Assembly (NCBI RefSeq): GCF_036320965.1
Contig: NC_092251.1
Coordinates: 445,001-509,000, forward strand
DNA from: Panulirus ornatus
Taxonomy: Eukaryota; Arthropoda; Malacostraca; Decapoda; Palinuridae
Direction: 5' to 3'
DNA length: 64,000 nucleotides
In this document: positions 23,653 to 35,961 of the stretch, piece by piece
Numbering within the stretch: position 1 is the stretch's first letter
How the letters are laid out: each line of letters opens with the position of its first letter
The notes under the pieces: model-generated
The model's input: the letters and a program-made list of their open reading frames with translations, nothing else
Databases searched by the model: none
Told to the model about the DNA's origin: nothing
Program-made: the position numbers and the translations under genes

Positions 23653-24687
23653 TTTATTTATTTTGCTTTGTCACTGTCTCCCGCGTTTGCGAGGTAGCGC
23701 AAGGAAACAGACGAAAGAAATGGCCCAACCCACCCCCATACACAATGTATATGCATACACGTCCACACACGCAAATATACATACCTATACATCTCAATGT
23801 ACACATATATATGCACACACAGACACATACATATATACCCATGCACACAATTCACACTGTCTGCCTTTATTCATTCCCATCGCCACCTCGCCACACATAG
23901 AATACCATCCCCCTCCCCCCTCATGTGTGCGAGGTAGCACTAGGAAAAGACAACAAAGGCCCCATTCGTTCACACTCAGTCTCTAGCTGTCTTGCAATAA
24001 TGCCCGAAACCACAGCTCCCTTTCCACAACCAGGCCCCACACAACTTTCCATGGTTTACCCCAGACGCTTCACATGCCCTGATTCAATCCACTGACAGCA
24101 CGTCAACCCCGGTATACCACATCGATCCAATTCACTCTATTCCTTGCCCTCCTTTCACCCTCCTGCATGTTCAGGCCCCGATCACACAAAATCTTTTTCA
24201 CTCCATCTTTCCACCTCCAATTTGGTCTCCCACTTCTCCTCGTTCCCTCCACCTCCGATACATATATCCTCTTGGTCAATCTTTCCTCACTCATTCTCTC
24301 CATGTGCCCAAACCATTTCAAAACACCCTCTTCTGCTCTCTCAACCACGCTCTTTTTATTTCCACACATCTCTCTTACCCTTACATTACTTACTCGATCA
24401 AACCACCTCACACCACACATTGTCCTCAAACATCTCATTTCCAGCACATCCATCCTCCTCCGCACAACTCTATCCATAGCCCACGCCTCGCAACCATACA
24501 ACATTGTTGGAACCACTATTCCTTCAAACATACCCATTTTTGCTTTCCGAGATAATGTTCTCGACTTCCACACATTCTTCAAGGCTCCCAGGATTTTCGC
24601 CCCCTCCCCCACCCTATGATTCACTTCCGCTTCCATGGTTCCATCCGCTGCCAGATCCACTCCCAGATATCTAAAACACTTTACTTT
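23650..24687 (-). mobile_element. Line-A, 5'-truncated, minus strand
   Basis: Complete 3' UTR (AAATAAATAA tail, GACAAAG, terminal CGCTACC hairpin, TATACATAC stretch, conserved stem-loop) plus the C-terminal coding region. It is truncated 5' at about 24687, where AAGTAAAGTGTTTT is joined to TATATATAC-rich sequence instead of the expected GAGG. It differs little from the copy at 6680. Confidence 0.92.
24103..24687 (-). pseudogene. Line-A RT C-terminal region (truncated)
   Basis: Open from the truncation point to the normal stop. It reads VKCFRYLGVDLAADG, LYGCEAWAMDR, WFGHMERM and GRPNWRWKDGV, and lacks all RT catalytic motifs upstream. The translation is almost identical to the same part of the copy at 6681, with few substitutions (for example RRSGRP for RRRGRP). 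It is a dead fragment with no premature stop, consistent with a young insertion. Confidence 0.92.
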
Positions 24688-24749
24688 ATATATATACATA
24701 CATAATATATGGTCAAGCTTTTTATCTTAGACTAGATCACCATATACAA

Positions 24750-24750
<1 letters not shown>

Positions 24751-24791
<41 letters not shown>
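24751..24791. repeat. (CA)n microsatellite
   Basis: About 41 bp of (CA)n. Confidence 0.98.
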
Positions 24792-24795
<4 letters not shown>

Positions 24796-24933
24796 AAGCG
24801 TCTACAGACTCGCCAGATATATAAGAGAAACCACTTCAGACCAAATTTGTTGTTGGTTTTAGTGATGGCGGATGGTCCTTGTATCTGTCCCACTGTAGAG
24901 TCTCTTGTCTTTGAGTGTTCCTGTAATCGTCAG

Positions 24934-24934
<1 letters not shown>

Positions 24935-24999
<65 letters not shown>
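24935..24999. repeat. (CT)n microsatellite
   Basis: About 64 bp of (CT)n. Confidence 0.98.
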
Positions 25000-25001
<2 letters not shown>

Positions 25002-25399
25002 TCATATTGTTTCAGACCACAAAACACGTCTAGGAACTTCATCACCGCCGCAAAGTTTAGTTCACAGGACCTGGCGAAGGTTTGGCTATTATGATGCCCC
25101 TGGAGGCTGGGTGTAGAGCCAGGAGGATCATTTGCTCCTTGTTACATACGTTACAGCCAAATGGTGTTCCTGTACCTTGCTACAAGTGGTACAACTATAA
25201 TGACGTCGGCAGTACGAAGAGATTGTTGGCAAATGTTTCGAGTATCAGGCAAGATACAGAGATCTGTCGCAAAACATATACTATACAGATCTGGCTCTGG
25301 AGTCTTAGCTGATTGTGAAGACGGGATGGAAGACGATAACAAAGAATCACAGGAGGTGAATTATAGAGACAATGAGAGGTGATAGGAATGGGATTACTT
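25000..25399. other. No gene recognised
   Basis: Several overlapping 60-90 codon frames on both strands without recognisable motifs. Confidence 0.5.
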
Positions 25400-25635
25400 T
25401 AGTAATTGTGCCCAAGGGTTTAAGTCATCGTATTTAAGGGTTTAAGTTATTGTAACTAAGGGTTTAAGTGGTTGTACCCATTTGTTTAGATTGTCTCATT
25501 CAAGGGTTTAAGTCATCGAACTCGAAAGTTTAAGTCGTCATACTCAAGTATTCAAGTCATCGTAAATATAGTCGCACTGAGGGAAATATGTGGTTGTACT
25601 GAGAGGTTTAACGTCAAGATTCTCAAGGGATTAAA
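25400..25635. repeat. Degenerate ~25-bp minisatellite
   Basis: About nine diverged units of AAGGGTTTAAGTCATCGTA type. Reverse-complement relatives (GATGACTTTAACC) occur at 12210..12260. Confidence 0.82.
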
Positions 25636-26023
25636 GCCTAGATAAACTATAGCGTCGTCGGATTATGAAATCTAAACTTGTGTAATTCTTTTAACTTAAG
25701 GGAGTCAGTGGAAAGTGAAGGGTAGGAATCCTTGTTAAACTTTGCCCCATTCTGCCCCCTTGTGTGTCTGGGGAGTGAGAGGGAGTGGGAAGTGGGAGAG
25801 GAGGGAAAGAAAGACGTCAGTAGAGTGAGAGAAAAAGAAAGAAAATAGAGGAAAGGAAAAGTAAGAATAATGATATAGAAAAAAGAAAGAATAAAATAAA
25901 CTAACAAACAAATCCGGCGAGAAGGAGCGACTGATCCTAGCCACGGCGGCTACCCTCCCTCCACCAGACAGCTCTCTCCCTCACCCTCAGAATAGCTAGT
26001 TAATTGACACGCCAGGCCCTTCC
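25636..26023. other. No gene recognised
   Basis: 25780..25910 is strongly purine-rich on the plus strand (GGAAAGAAAGA-type). Apparent minus-strand frames are phenylalanine/serine-rich translations of that. Confidence 0.5.
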
Positions 26024-26144
26024 CTGGGAGGCCACACCACACACCAGGTCCTCAGCAGAGAGGCTACACCATGCACATGGCGTGCCCTCAGCTGAGAGGC
26101 CACACCATGCACCAGGTACTCAGCTGAGAGGACACACCACACAC
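26024..26144. repeat. ~36-bp minisatellite, about 3.5 units
   Basis: Units of GAGAGGCCACACCATGCACC and AGGTACTCAGCT with substitutions. Confidence 0.88.
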
Positions 26145-27662
26145 TAGCGCAGCTGCTAACCAACATACTGACACAATCGAAGGGTGGTAAGGTTCGTGAA
26201 ATTTAGCCTGGGGACACAGTGTTGGCTCGAGGATCTTCAGGAGCTGGTAATGTGGTTAGTGTGGTGGGTGTGGAGGTAGTGGTGAGTGTGGTAGTTAAGG
26301 TGATGGTGATGATAGCTTGTGGTGGTGGTAATCAATGTTCTTTTATGAGTAATCTATTGTCCCAAAGTCTGAGACTTAACTTCCGTAAAATATCACAGTC
26401 AACTTCACTTTTTGCACATTTATTCCCTAACTGCATGAATGTAAAAATGTGGATATACATGTTTTATTTTGTGTACATGTTCGAGCATGTCCATAAATCA
26501 TAAATGATCAATGACGTTTTTCTTTCTTCCACATTGTTCTTTGCCTACAATTCATTATTCAGCTCCTTCATTCATAATTCCTCCTTCGTAAATTCCTAAC
26601 ATCCTCTACTTTTGTTTTTCTGTCTGACTGGTCGTCTCTTCCTTCATGTCATACATTTGCCTCATTGCCTTCCATGAACGTTCTTTGTTTTCTGCTACTG
26701 AACGTATCCACACTCCTTATTGTCTCGTAAAGTCTTTCGTACAGTACTCAGGCTGACTTGAAAGGGCCCTGGATATATCTTCGTAACCCTCAGTGAAGAC
26801 GTAGATGGTCATGAAGGCAATGCTTTTCTAATCAGATCACTGTTCTACCGGTGGCTTATGCATGATGAAACTCATTGAGTCTCTCCCAGCTTCACTCCAG
26901 CAACTCTGAAGACACCTGATGATACCCCTCCATCGAAATCTTCTCGGGAAAGATACCATTTGGAAAACGAGAAACCTGGAGAAACCTTCCCACTGGTATC
27001 TTGTCCTGGAAGATATCTGCCTTTCGGTAAACATGAAAGAGCCCTGGAAATGCACCGGGAAGTCTTGGGAACTACCTGCTAAGTCTTTAAGCTTCCGGAA
27101 ATTGCTTCAGTTAAAAAATGCGCCTTGGAATTGCCCTTTGGAACTCCATGACAAACAAACAAGTTTATTTTCATCATCGATCCAGTTCCAGGGTCCAGCC
27201 TCGGCTTCCCGCTCTCCTCTTCTTTATTCTTCGGATTTTCTCTCGAAAAATCTTTGTTGGTTTTACGAAGTATTTCCGCCACGTATTTCAACACACTAAG
27301 TTAAACTTTGAGCAGAAAAAGACGCAATACACAAGAGATGATGAAAAAAAGGAGAAATAGAAAATGAGAGAAAATATAAGGGGAAGACAAGTAAATAAAG
27401 ACATAAAGTAAACTTGCAGTAAACGATCATTATAAATTCATTGTAAACAAATTATCTAAACAAATTTAAGAAACTTTTCTCCAAAGTTTACCAAATTGTG
27501 AGAGCATAATGCTGAGGGAGTTTACCAAGGCAACTATGAATTATGAAAAGAATTTCCAAGCACATAATATTTTGCCACTAATCTAATTTTTTACGAATCC
27601 GCGATCATCTTCAATGCGCTCTGCTTGATGATCTGTCTGTATGTCTATGTATCTATCAATCT

Positions 27663-27663
<1 letters not shown>
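26145..27663. other. No gene recognised
   Basis: Frames up to 126 codons (26919..27299 plus) without recognisable domains. 26930..27115 repeatedly contains CCTGGAAGATAT/CTTCCGGAAAT-like words that may be a very old tandem array. Confidence 0.45.

Positions 27664-27729
<66 letters not shown>
27664..27729. repeat. (AT)n microsatellite at Mini-A 3' end
   Basis: (AT)n abutting the poly-T (poly-A) end of a minus-strand Mini-A. Confidence 0.97.
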
Positions 27730-28090
<361 letters not shown>

Positions 28091-28350
28091 TCATTTCTAT
28101 GGAGCAGACACGAATCATTTTGGCAAAGTAATTCTAAAATTATATATAAAACCCCAAAATCAAGAACAAAAGAGAAACTTAGTAAGCCATACCAACAGAT
28201 CTTCATAAGTGGATAAAACAAATCCAGGCTTAAGAAAAGAAATACGGCGACTCAAGTAAAGAGTTTAACTACCTACTCCCATTTGTCTTGAGAATTGCGG
28301 AAAAAAATAGGAATCGCTTAGTGTTTTCGGAGGGAGAAGTAGTGTGTAAA

Positions 28351-28487
28351 TGGCCTTAACTGAGACGCAACGGCCGTTATCTGTCACGGAAATAATGCTT
28401 CGTAATGGAGCAAGGAAGTAGAGTGCAACAGCCGGGCTGGGGAACTGCTACACTACCAGACCTGTGGGTTATAGATTCTCCTTAACA

Positions 28488-28490
<3 letters not shown>
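28351..28490 (+). repeat. Rep-B copy 2
   Basis: TTAACTGAGACGCAACGGCC, ATAATGCTTCGTAATGGAG and GGGTTATAGATTCTCC, then (CT)n, matching the minus-strand copy at 3965..4100 including the position of the CT tail. Confidence 0.75.

Positions 28491-28547
<57 letters not shown>
28491..28547. repeat. (CT)n microsatellite
   Basis: About 57 bp directly following Rep-B. Confidence 0.98.
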
Positions 28548-28551
<4 letters not shown>

Positions 28552-28710
28552 TGACGCTGTGGCGTGGGTACTACATGAAAGATGAGGAGTCTTCAGAACC
28601 CGGATGTTACTCACCATTCCATTTCCCAGTTGGCATTTAACGAAGAGAGGGAGATTAGGCAGATGAGTTGCTGTCTCATTAAGCGGAGATTCCTGCTAGT
28701 AAATGGAAGC

Positions 28711-29100
28711 GATGGTGAAGAACTTTGGGTGGAGTAGGAACATTCCTAATGGTTGTGATGGAGAACTTTGGGTGGAGAAGGAACATTCCTAATGGTTGTG
28801 ATGGAGAACTTTGGGTGGAGAAGGAACATTCCTATCGGTCATGATGGAGAACTTTGGGTGGAGAAGGAACATTCCTAATGGCTGTGATGGAGAACTTTGG
28901 GTGGAGAAGGAACATTCCTAATGGCTGTGATGGAGAACTTTGGGTGGAGAAGGAACATTCCTAATGGCTGTGATGGAGAACTTTGGGTGGAGAAGGAACA
29001 TTCCTATCGGTCATGATGGAGAACTTTGGGTGGAGAAGGAACATTGTTTATGATAGTGAAGGAGAGGTTTGGGTTGAGGAAGAACATAGTTGGTTATAAT
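28711..29100. repeat. 43-bp minisatellite, about 9 units
   Basis: Units contain GATGGAGAACTTTGGGTGGA and GAAGGAACATTCCTAATGG. Two units share a CGGTCA variant, and the last unit is strongly diverged. Confidence 0.97.
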
Positions 29101-29718
29101 GATATCAAGATGTGTTTTCTGTGGGTGTTGCCCTCGCTGTGAGACCCATGTAAGTTGTCAGCTCACGAGAGTTGACGTCAAGTGTGAACGACTCCAGTTT
29201 ACCTCACATTTGTTACGAGTGTCCATTATGCCTGGTGATGTATGGAAGCGGGAAAGTAATCTTTCTACTTGCCACGCCTAACCATAGGTGGGGTTACGAT
29301 GTTGATGGACCTGGTAGACTACTATAACAAAACTCTGAAAACGGAAATCTAACTTCAGTCACTCAGACCGTTGACTGAGTCATGAGACAAGGCGCTACTG
29401 TACAGGAAACAAATGGTGAATGAGGTAAATCTTGAACAGATCGTGTTAGCTCAAAATTATGAATACTGTCAGATTATCAGAGATATTGCTTACTTGATGT
29501 ACTTAATAGATACAGTTTGCTGAATGTTAGTGAGAATTATAACTTCATTGTATCATAACTACTTACCATTTGTAGAGACATTATATACTGATTAGAACAG
29601 ATCATAGATCAAACGTACAGTTGATGTAGAATTTGGGACCAATCTGATCTTTACGAAAAGGCGAGCTACGACGGTAGTGCCACATAGGATAACTCGAGTT
29701 CTGAAGGATGACATGGAG

Positions 29719-29721
<3 letters not shown>
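29101..29721. other. No gene recognised
   Basis: Only short frames, no repeat. Confidence 0.5.

Positions 29722-29781
<60 letters not shown>
29722..29781. repeat. (GA)n microsatellite
   Basis: About 60 bp of (GA)n followed by a G-run. Confidence 0.98.
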
Positions 29782-29783
<2 letters not shown>

Positions 29784-30854
29784 GGGGGGGGAGTCATGGA
29801 GGCGCTGAAGGAAGTGAGAGCGTTGTGAGAGCCGGTCGTCACCAACATGAAGCAATGTTTTTTGTTTATGACAAGTTGTGGTGGTGGGCTGGTCTGCCGT
29901 GAGCCAACTGTGGTGCTACCACATTATTGCTGACATTACCGCTGACTCTCTCATGCTGACACTATTGCTGATACTCTCTTGTGCTGACACTACTGCTGAC
30001 TCTGATGGATTGATCGACCGTGAGCCACCCATGATGCTACTACACTGCTGCTGACGACATAGCTTCTGACACACACTGATGCTGACACTCCGCTGCCAAC
30101 ACGCTGACACTGAGGATGTTTGTTGCTGACACTGGTGGCTAGTGATGTTTACTGTCTAGTTCCTGACAAATATCTGAAAATCTTGGTAGTCGAGAAAGTA
30201 CAAATAGTTCATCAATTGATCACATCTACATTTGTGTCACTCTCTTTTCCTTTAAGTGTCAACTCTCCTCTACATTCACCCATACTCTCTCAAGTCGTCA
30301 GATGACCTTCGAAGTTGTAACGTGCATCAAAGTTTCAGTTTCTAAGATTCCTTCGTGAAATTCCACAGAATGCCATTTGTGTTGACAAGGTTTCGTTCCG
30401 TGGCAACAGCGTTACCACCAGGAGTCAGCCCCTGAGAAATCTAAAAGTCAGACTCTCGAACAAAAAAGCGAAGTGGAGAATCATGAATTTCCATCAAGCT
30501 TGTCAGGTTCAATAGAAGACCTGAATTATCTGTTACCATGAGCCATCCGTCATGTGGACCTTGGCCCACCATGTGGCACAGTTTGTTAACGGTCAGCATG
30601 TTGCGTAGCGTGCGATCCATCACTGTATGCCACACTGGAAGCTCAGATATGGTCTAGGCCAACAGTTTCCCGGACCATTTCGATGACACAGGAGAGATAT
30701 CACACACCAGGCAATTCGACGTAAATGGTGGCGGCCGTGGTAATATACAGAGATACGTATGATATGTCACAATGAAGCAAGAGACGCATCACTCACACTT
30801 TACTGTATCACATACAGGATTATAATACAGAAATGTATGTAATTATATGTGCAT
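29782..30854. other. No gene recognised; weak CTGACAC(T)ACTGCTG repeats
   Basis: 29925..30135 has repeated CTGACACT/TGCTGAC words that look like a decayed array. The remainder is unassigned. Confidence 0.45.
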
Positions 30855-30925
30855 GTATTTAGTTATTATCTATCATGTATATGAGGGAGAGGCTTTACAC
30901 TCATGAGGTTCCGCGTGTCATCCTT
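30855..30925 (+). repeat. Rep-D copy 1 (diverged)
   Basis: GAGGGAGAGGCTTTACACTC then ATGAGGTTCCGCGTGTC, resembling the clearer Rep-D copy at 31394. Confidence 0.5.
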
Positions 30926-31284
30926 CTATTTTCATCATATATGATCATGAATTATCTTGTAGTATTCATATTTCATCTTCGCTTGGTTTGTTCTACGCGT
31001 CCAGTTAGTTCTTTTAGCTTCAAATTGACGACATCCAAGTACATGCCCAGCCAGTTGTTTTGGCATTAAGTCAACCCCACACACAAATACACCCCTTATC
31101 TGAAACTCAATCCACTTTATAGGCACTTTAGATAAGCACAGTGGCAACAGTGTGTATGTCTGTATAAGAAGAGATGTTCTCTTCCTCCAGAGAAGATAAG
31201 GTAGTTGAGGATTGTTGCCCTTATGTTGTGCATGGCTCCCATTGATGTTGTCATTTTCTCTTGCTGAATGTTCCGGTGTGTAGA
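30926..31284. other. No gene recognised
   Basis: One short match to Rep-C (CACTTTAGATAAGCA near 31125), otherwise unassigned. Confidence 0.45.
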
Positions 31285-31304
31285 TGTGTGTGTGTGTACG
31301 TATC

Positions 31305-31392
<88 letters not shown>
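31285..31392. repeat. (GT)n microsatellite, interrupted
   Basis: (GT)n with AC, AT and CT interruptions in its first half. Confidence 0.97.
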
Positions 31393-31393
<1 letters not shown>

Positions 31394-31395
<2 letters not shown>

Positions 31396-31470
31396 AATTA
31401 CCTAGTTATGATAACTTGTATGCATGGTATGGGGAGGGAATTCTACACTCATGGGGTACCATCTCGTGAA
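31394..31470 (+). repeat. Rep-D copy 2
   Basis: Starts GTAATTACCTAG directly after (GT)n and contains GGGGAGGGAATTCTACACTC and ATGGGGTACCATCTC. The same order occurs at 35742. Confidence 0.7.
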
Positions 31471-34400
31471 CTGTATTATTCATTTTGAATATCTTTAAGA
31501 TGACAACATATGTAGTTTCCTCACTAATCTTATTCAAATCATCCACTTTTCTTACATTCTGAAAATACTTTTTTAATCTTTACTAACAAAAGTCTTGCAT
31601 GGTTTCGTGATTTGGCCCTGGGCTGTTTCATACATACATACGCACAGTTAAGGGGTGAGTGTGAGGCGACTAGATATGTGCCGGAGTAATCTTGATTTAT
31701 ACTCACTTTATCCGTGCGTTCCCGTGAGAAATTCCGAGGTAATATGCAAGCATAACCAACCCAGTCCGCGAGCATCGCTCCATTATAAGAGCTTTGAAGA
31801 GCATCCTGCAGTCTTCCCTGCACACACTGAGCCACATTCACTTCACTTGATCACAACATATCAAGTTTCTGAATCCATAATGTCGTCCATGATAATCTTT
31901 CATTTATCTAGAATTTGTGCAGAGAACTGCACTATACGCTTTCCTAAATCCATCTTATTTTTTAGCCAAAACCAGATGAACAATCTTTTTATTTTGTTCC
32001 GCTGGTAAGTTTTACTAGATATACTCGTAAGTTATGCTGGATATACTCGCAAGTTAGTCGTGTTTAGTAGACATATTTACTTATCTTAAGAACTATAATG
32101 TAGTCTGGTTTCTCGGGATCTGAGATTGTGTCAACTGTATGTACCTTCCATCGTACGCACTCTTCAGGAATTTCTATCTTCCGGAAATTATCGAGGTAAT
32201 CTTTAAAGAATTACTTTGGTACATCTTCAGGTAATTATCTCAGTACATCAATGAGTGTTGTAACTAGTTCTGTCTTTGTATGTCTTACGTCTCCCACAGC
32301 AAAAATGATCTTAGAAACTAGATAACATTACGGTCAATCGCGTCTTGAGGAACTGTACAGGATCAGTACGTAACTAAGGCAATAACCATGAGAACTTAAG
32401 CTCAGTTTATATCTGACGAATTTATATCAGCATTTCTGTTAGACCCTCAGTTTGCTATAGCCGTAGAGAATTAGTTTCAGGCTGCCTGTAGGATATACAG
32501 TTTAGAAGATTCCTGATAAAGTTAGCTAAGCATATCCTCCGGAGAGACATTTTAGTCTATATCTGGGAGCGCATTATTTTCTATTCGTTCGAAATTAGTC
32601 TCGCTTCATGTTGCCTCGGTTTAATTGGAGAGGAATTTAGCCCATTCTTAAACACTATGAATTACTCTTTCCTGCAGAACTTAATCCTTTGAGGAAAACA
32701 TATCTACTTACCCATGCCTAAGGTAGAATCTGCACCTCGTCTGAGTCTGCAGCGTTCTTAAGGGTGAGACGTCGCGACACGTCTATAGCAAGTTCCAATG
32801 AAGTCGTCTGCCATCCTGAGACTAATTCCTTCCACTCTCGGACAAGAGATGACCGCTGTCAGTGGTCGAGTACTGGAGGGTTCATAAGACTCACGAGGTT
32901 TTGGAAGCCGATGATATCGGTCGACAGATTATGGACAGCAAGGATGTACACACCCAAATCTATGCATGCTTTACGCATGTTTGCAGACTTCTGGCTTTGC
33001 AATCATGTTAGCATGGTAGATTACTGTCAGTCATCGGACACGTTGCGGAACCTGTGCGTCAAATCTGTACCAACTGATCAACACTACAGATGTAACGTTA
33101 CTATGCATGACCCTAGGGTGTGATGGCCTATGGTCGTACTATCGTGTTTAAGGAGTTAGATTTTGAATAAGAATAGCAGAGATAATTTCTGAAAGTTGTG
33201 GAGCATGCTAGTTACACCGCCTGAGGCTTGCTCTTGTCTGAATACATTCGCACGGTATGACGTCGCTCCGCTCTCGAGTGACACCTACCTGGCCTGGTGA
33301 ATGATACCTACCTGACCTGGTCTACGCTATGGTCTAAAGAAATTGATCACTAACCACGCCAATAACGGACCCAAGATATCACAATATATAGTCTTTTTTA
33401 ATGACTTATAAAGTCTTAAAGTAATTTAAAGCAAACTGTGCAACATCATGTTTGATGAATGAATTCCTCAGAGAACCAGATCAGTGTCATGTGGCGTGGC
33501 CAGTGTTGTACCGTCTTGTGGTATATGGCCGAGGAGTGGGGAACACTGAACCTTGTGTTGTGCTTACCTAAGATGTGGCCTCTCTGTAGCTTCTGATCCT
33601 AGTGTAAGTTAAAAGATCTTCTAAGGTTTTCAAGGGAACCTACACTTGTCGAAGAACAGTCAACGTTAAATCATCATGCCAGTTCTTGGGAAATTATATA
33701 CAAGGGAATTCCAACTCCATACGTCACTGAGGAGATATCATACTGTATTATTACGGTGATGATTTCACTCCATTTTCAAGCGAAATCATTCACTTTCTCC
33801 CAACGTACAAGATCTTTCCGTCGTATAGTTTACACAGTGCTTCGTCCCGTCCAAAATTGTTGCGACACATAGGCCACAAGTTAAGACTGGCTCTCTGCCA
33901 TACTGGGAAAGTAATTCTTTTTATCACTTTCCGGCAGGAGTTTGTTTCTGTCAGAGGCCGAGGGCTGGCTACGACGTTAACTCCCAACTCCGGAAGACAT
34001 GCTCAAAGAGAGAAATTTGTGGCCACCGAAGGTGAAGTCCAATTACATATTTTCTTGTATCATCGAAGTTCTGAAGTCATTCCACCGATTATATTCCTGT
34101 TGACCGCTGTGACCATATTTTGGAGGGCCGTTTGCAGGGCTGGTAACAACCGGATTATTATTAAATCGTTTTTCTGTAGGGTTTACGTATGACTCTTGGC
34201 ATTAAGAGAAACACCTTCCATGCTCTTGGTATATAAGAAAAACTCTTCATGTGTTGAATTAGCAATAGATGGTACGAGTTATATCCTGGAGGACACTTTG
34301 ATAGTGACATAAATACTTGACTGCTCGTACTGAGATCAAACTTCTGAACGTTGTTTATCTTCGAGATTACCACGACGCCTTCTCAATCAACCGTGTCAGG

Positions 34401-35741
34401 GGGAGCGCTCACACCTTACGTTGTTCGTCAAAACAAGTGACACTGTTTCCAAAACCAGACAGATATGCGTCGGAGCAAGAGAGGGAGGTCACGTCCCGAA
34501 CAGATAGATGGTCGTCAAAATACATGAAGTTTACAGTGTGTTAGAATTTAACTGGGTTTGATGATGAGTTACAACTCTTCCTTCTGAGTACAGGAAAATT
34601 TCACTTCTTGAGATTTTTCTTTATTTCTTTTCTTTGATGCTTCAGACAACACTGAAGAAAAGAGGCAATTTATGATTCATTTTCGGTACCTGAGACTTCT
34701 CGAAGTCGGCTTTTGTCCTGACGTATGTATGTATAAGGATTGAGGGTGGGAGTGTTATGAGCAGCTTGGTAGCCACTCCATGTCCAGTGATGAAAAAGCT
34801 GTGAGAATCAACCAGGGAATATTACTGTCTAATGAGACCTCATAAGGATATGTCTTCCAGGAAGATATCTGGAATCTTCTGTGGGTCTAGACATAAAAAA
34901 AAAACTAGTGAATATCGTAATTTTTTTTCCAGACTTACCAGTTGTTATAAACTTTCCAGAACTATTTCAGTAACAAACAAACACTATGGAACTTCTTGGA
35001 CTATAATGAAAGACAGAAATCCTTCATTACATCCGTCACTACCTGTAAGATTTACAGAAACTTACAGGGTTGTAAAAACTAATAACTCAGCATCTGAAAC
35101 AGTCTGAAAGTGTTTAAACGTTAGAGGACCTTGTTGATAACCTGTGAGTCTGCTACTGTTGTCATAGATAACCTGCTAACCTACAACTATCCAGTATTAA
35201 GACAGTTAAGTTATAGCTTTTGGGAACGTTATAAATGATACATAGAATCTTCAAAACTGGAACAGTAAATATCATCAGACTTCCTGGACCATTACTTTAA
35301 GGTCCTTGAGCATCCTAGATAACCTGTTAGCGACCTGGAACTATGCAGACAATCTATAAACCTCTAGAAATCTCCAGTGCCATACAGATAACTTTGGAAT
35401 GCACCAGGTAATGGAATTCCGAGCGTTCTTCCGCATAGCTTTGGTCCTATTTCAAATATGACATGGTTGATGTCTTCACAATGCCATGTTTTAGGTATGT
35501 TTGATGTTCGACGGTCTAACTTTAAAGACGTTGTGTGACCTGAGTCGTCAGGGTAATATTGGTGCGCCTGACCCGAGTATAAGGTATCCTTGGACCGTCG
35601 TTTGGAGATCATGCCAGCGCGTCCTTGGCGAGCGTCGGAACTTCAAAGGCCATACAAGCCAATTTGGCTCAGCAGACGTACCTGCAGAGAATCTACTTTC
35701 TGAAACTAAGGCACAAGAGGGGCTTGTGTGCGTACGTGTGT
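31471..35741. other. Long stretch without recognisable features
   Basis: About 4.3 kb, the longest repeat-poor stretch here. The longest frames (117, 119 and 111 codons at 31655, 32764 and 33857) show no domain, repeat or compositional signal and are judged chance. A small duplication (AGATATACTCGTAAGTTA-like) lies at about 32015..32055. I cannot exclude short exons or regulatory DNA. Confidence 0.5.
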
Positions 35742-35802
35742 GTAATTACCTACGGTGTACGTATACTACGGGAGGGAGTTTAAACTTGTGGAGCCCCGTC
35801 TA
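35742..35802 (+). repeat. Rep-D copy 3
   Basis: GTAATTACCTACGG, CGGGAGGGAGTTTAAACTTG and TGGAGCCCCGTCT, sandwiched between GT-rich segments. Confidence 0.7.
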
Positions 35803-35819
35803 TGTGTGTGCGTGTGTGT

Positions 35820-35862
<43 letters not shown>
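35803..35862. repeat. (GT)n microsatellite
   Basis: Interrupted (GT)n of about 60 bp. Confidence 0.97.
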
Positions 35863-35863
<1 letters not shown>

Positions 35864-35918
35864 CCGAGCATCTGTCTGTCTGTTTGAGGGAGTATGCCAA
35901 CCATGCACCACACCAGCC

Positions 35919-35961
35919 TCACCACCATCACCACCACCACCACCACCACCACCACCACCAT
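35919..35961. repeat. (CAC)n trinucleotide repeat
   Basis: About 14 CAC/CAT units. The poly-His frame here is a by-product. Confidence 0.96.

Noticed and set aside
32764..33123. 119-codon plus-strand frame
   Set aside because: No domain, composition or context to support coding; a frame of this length is plausible by chance in a 64-kb window.
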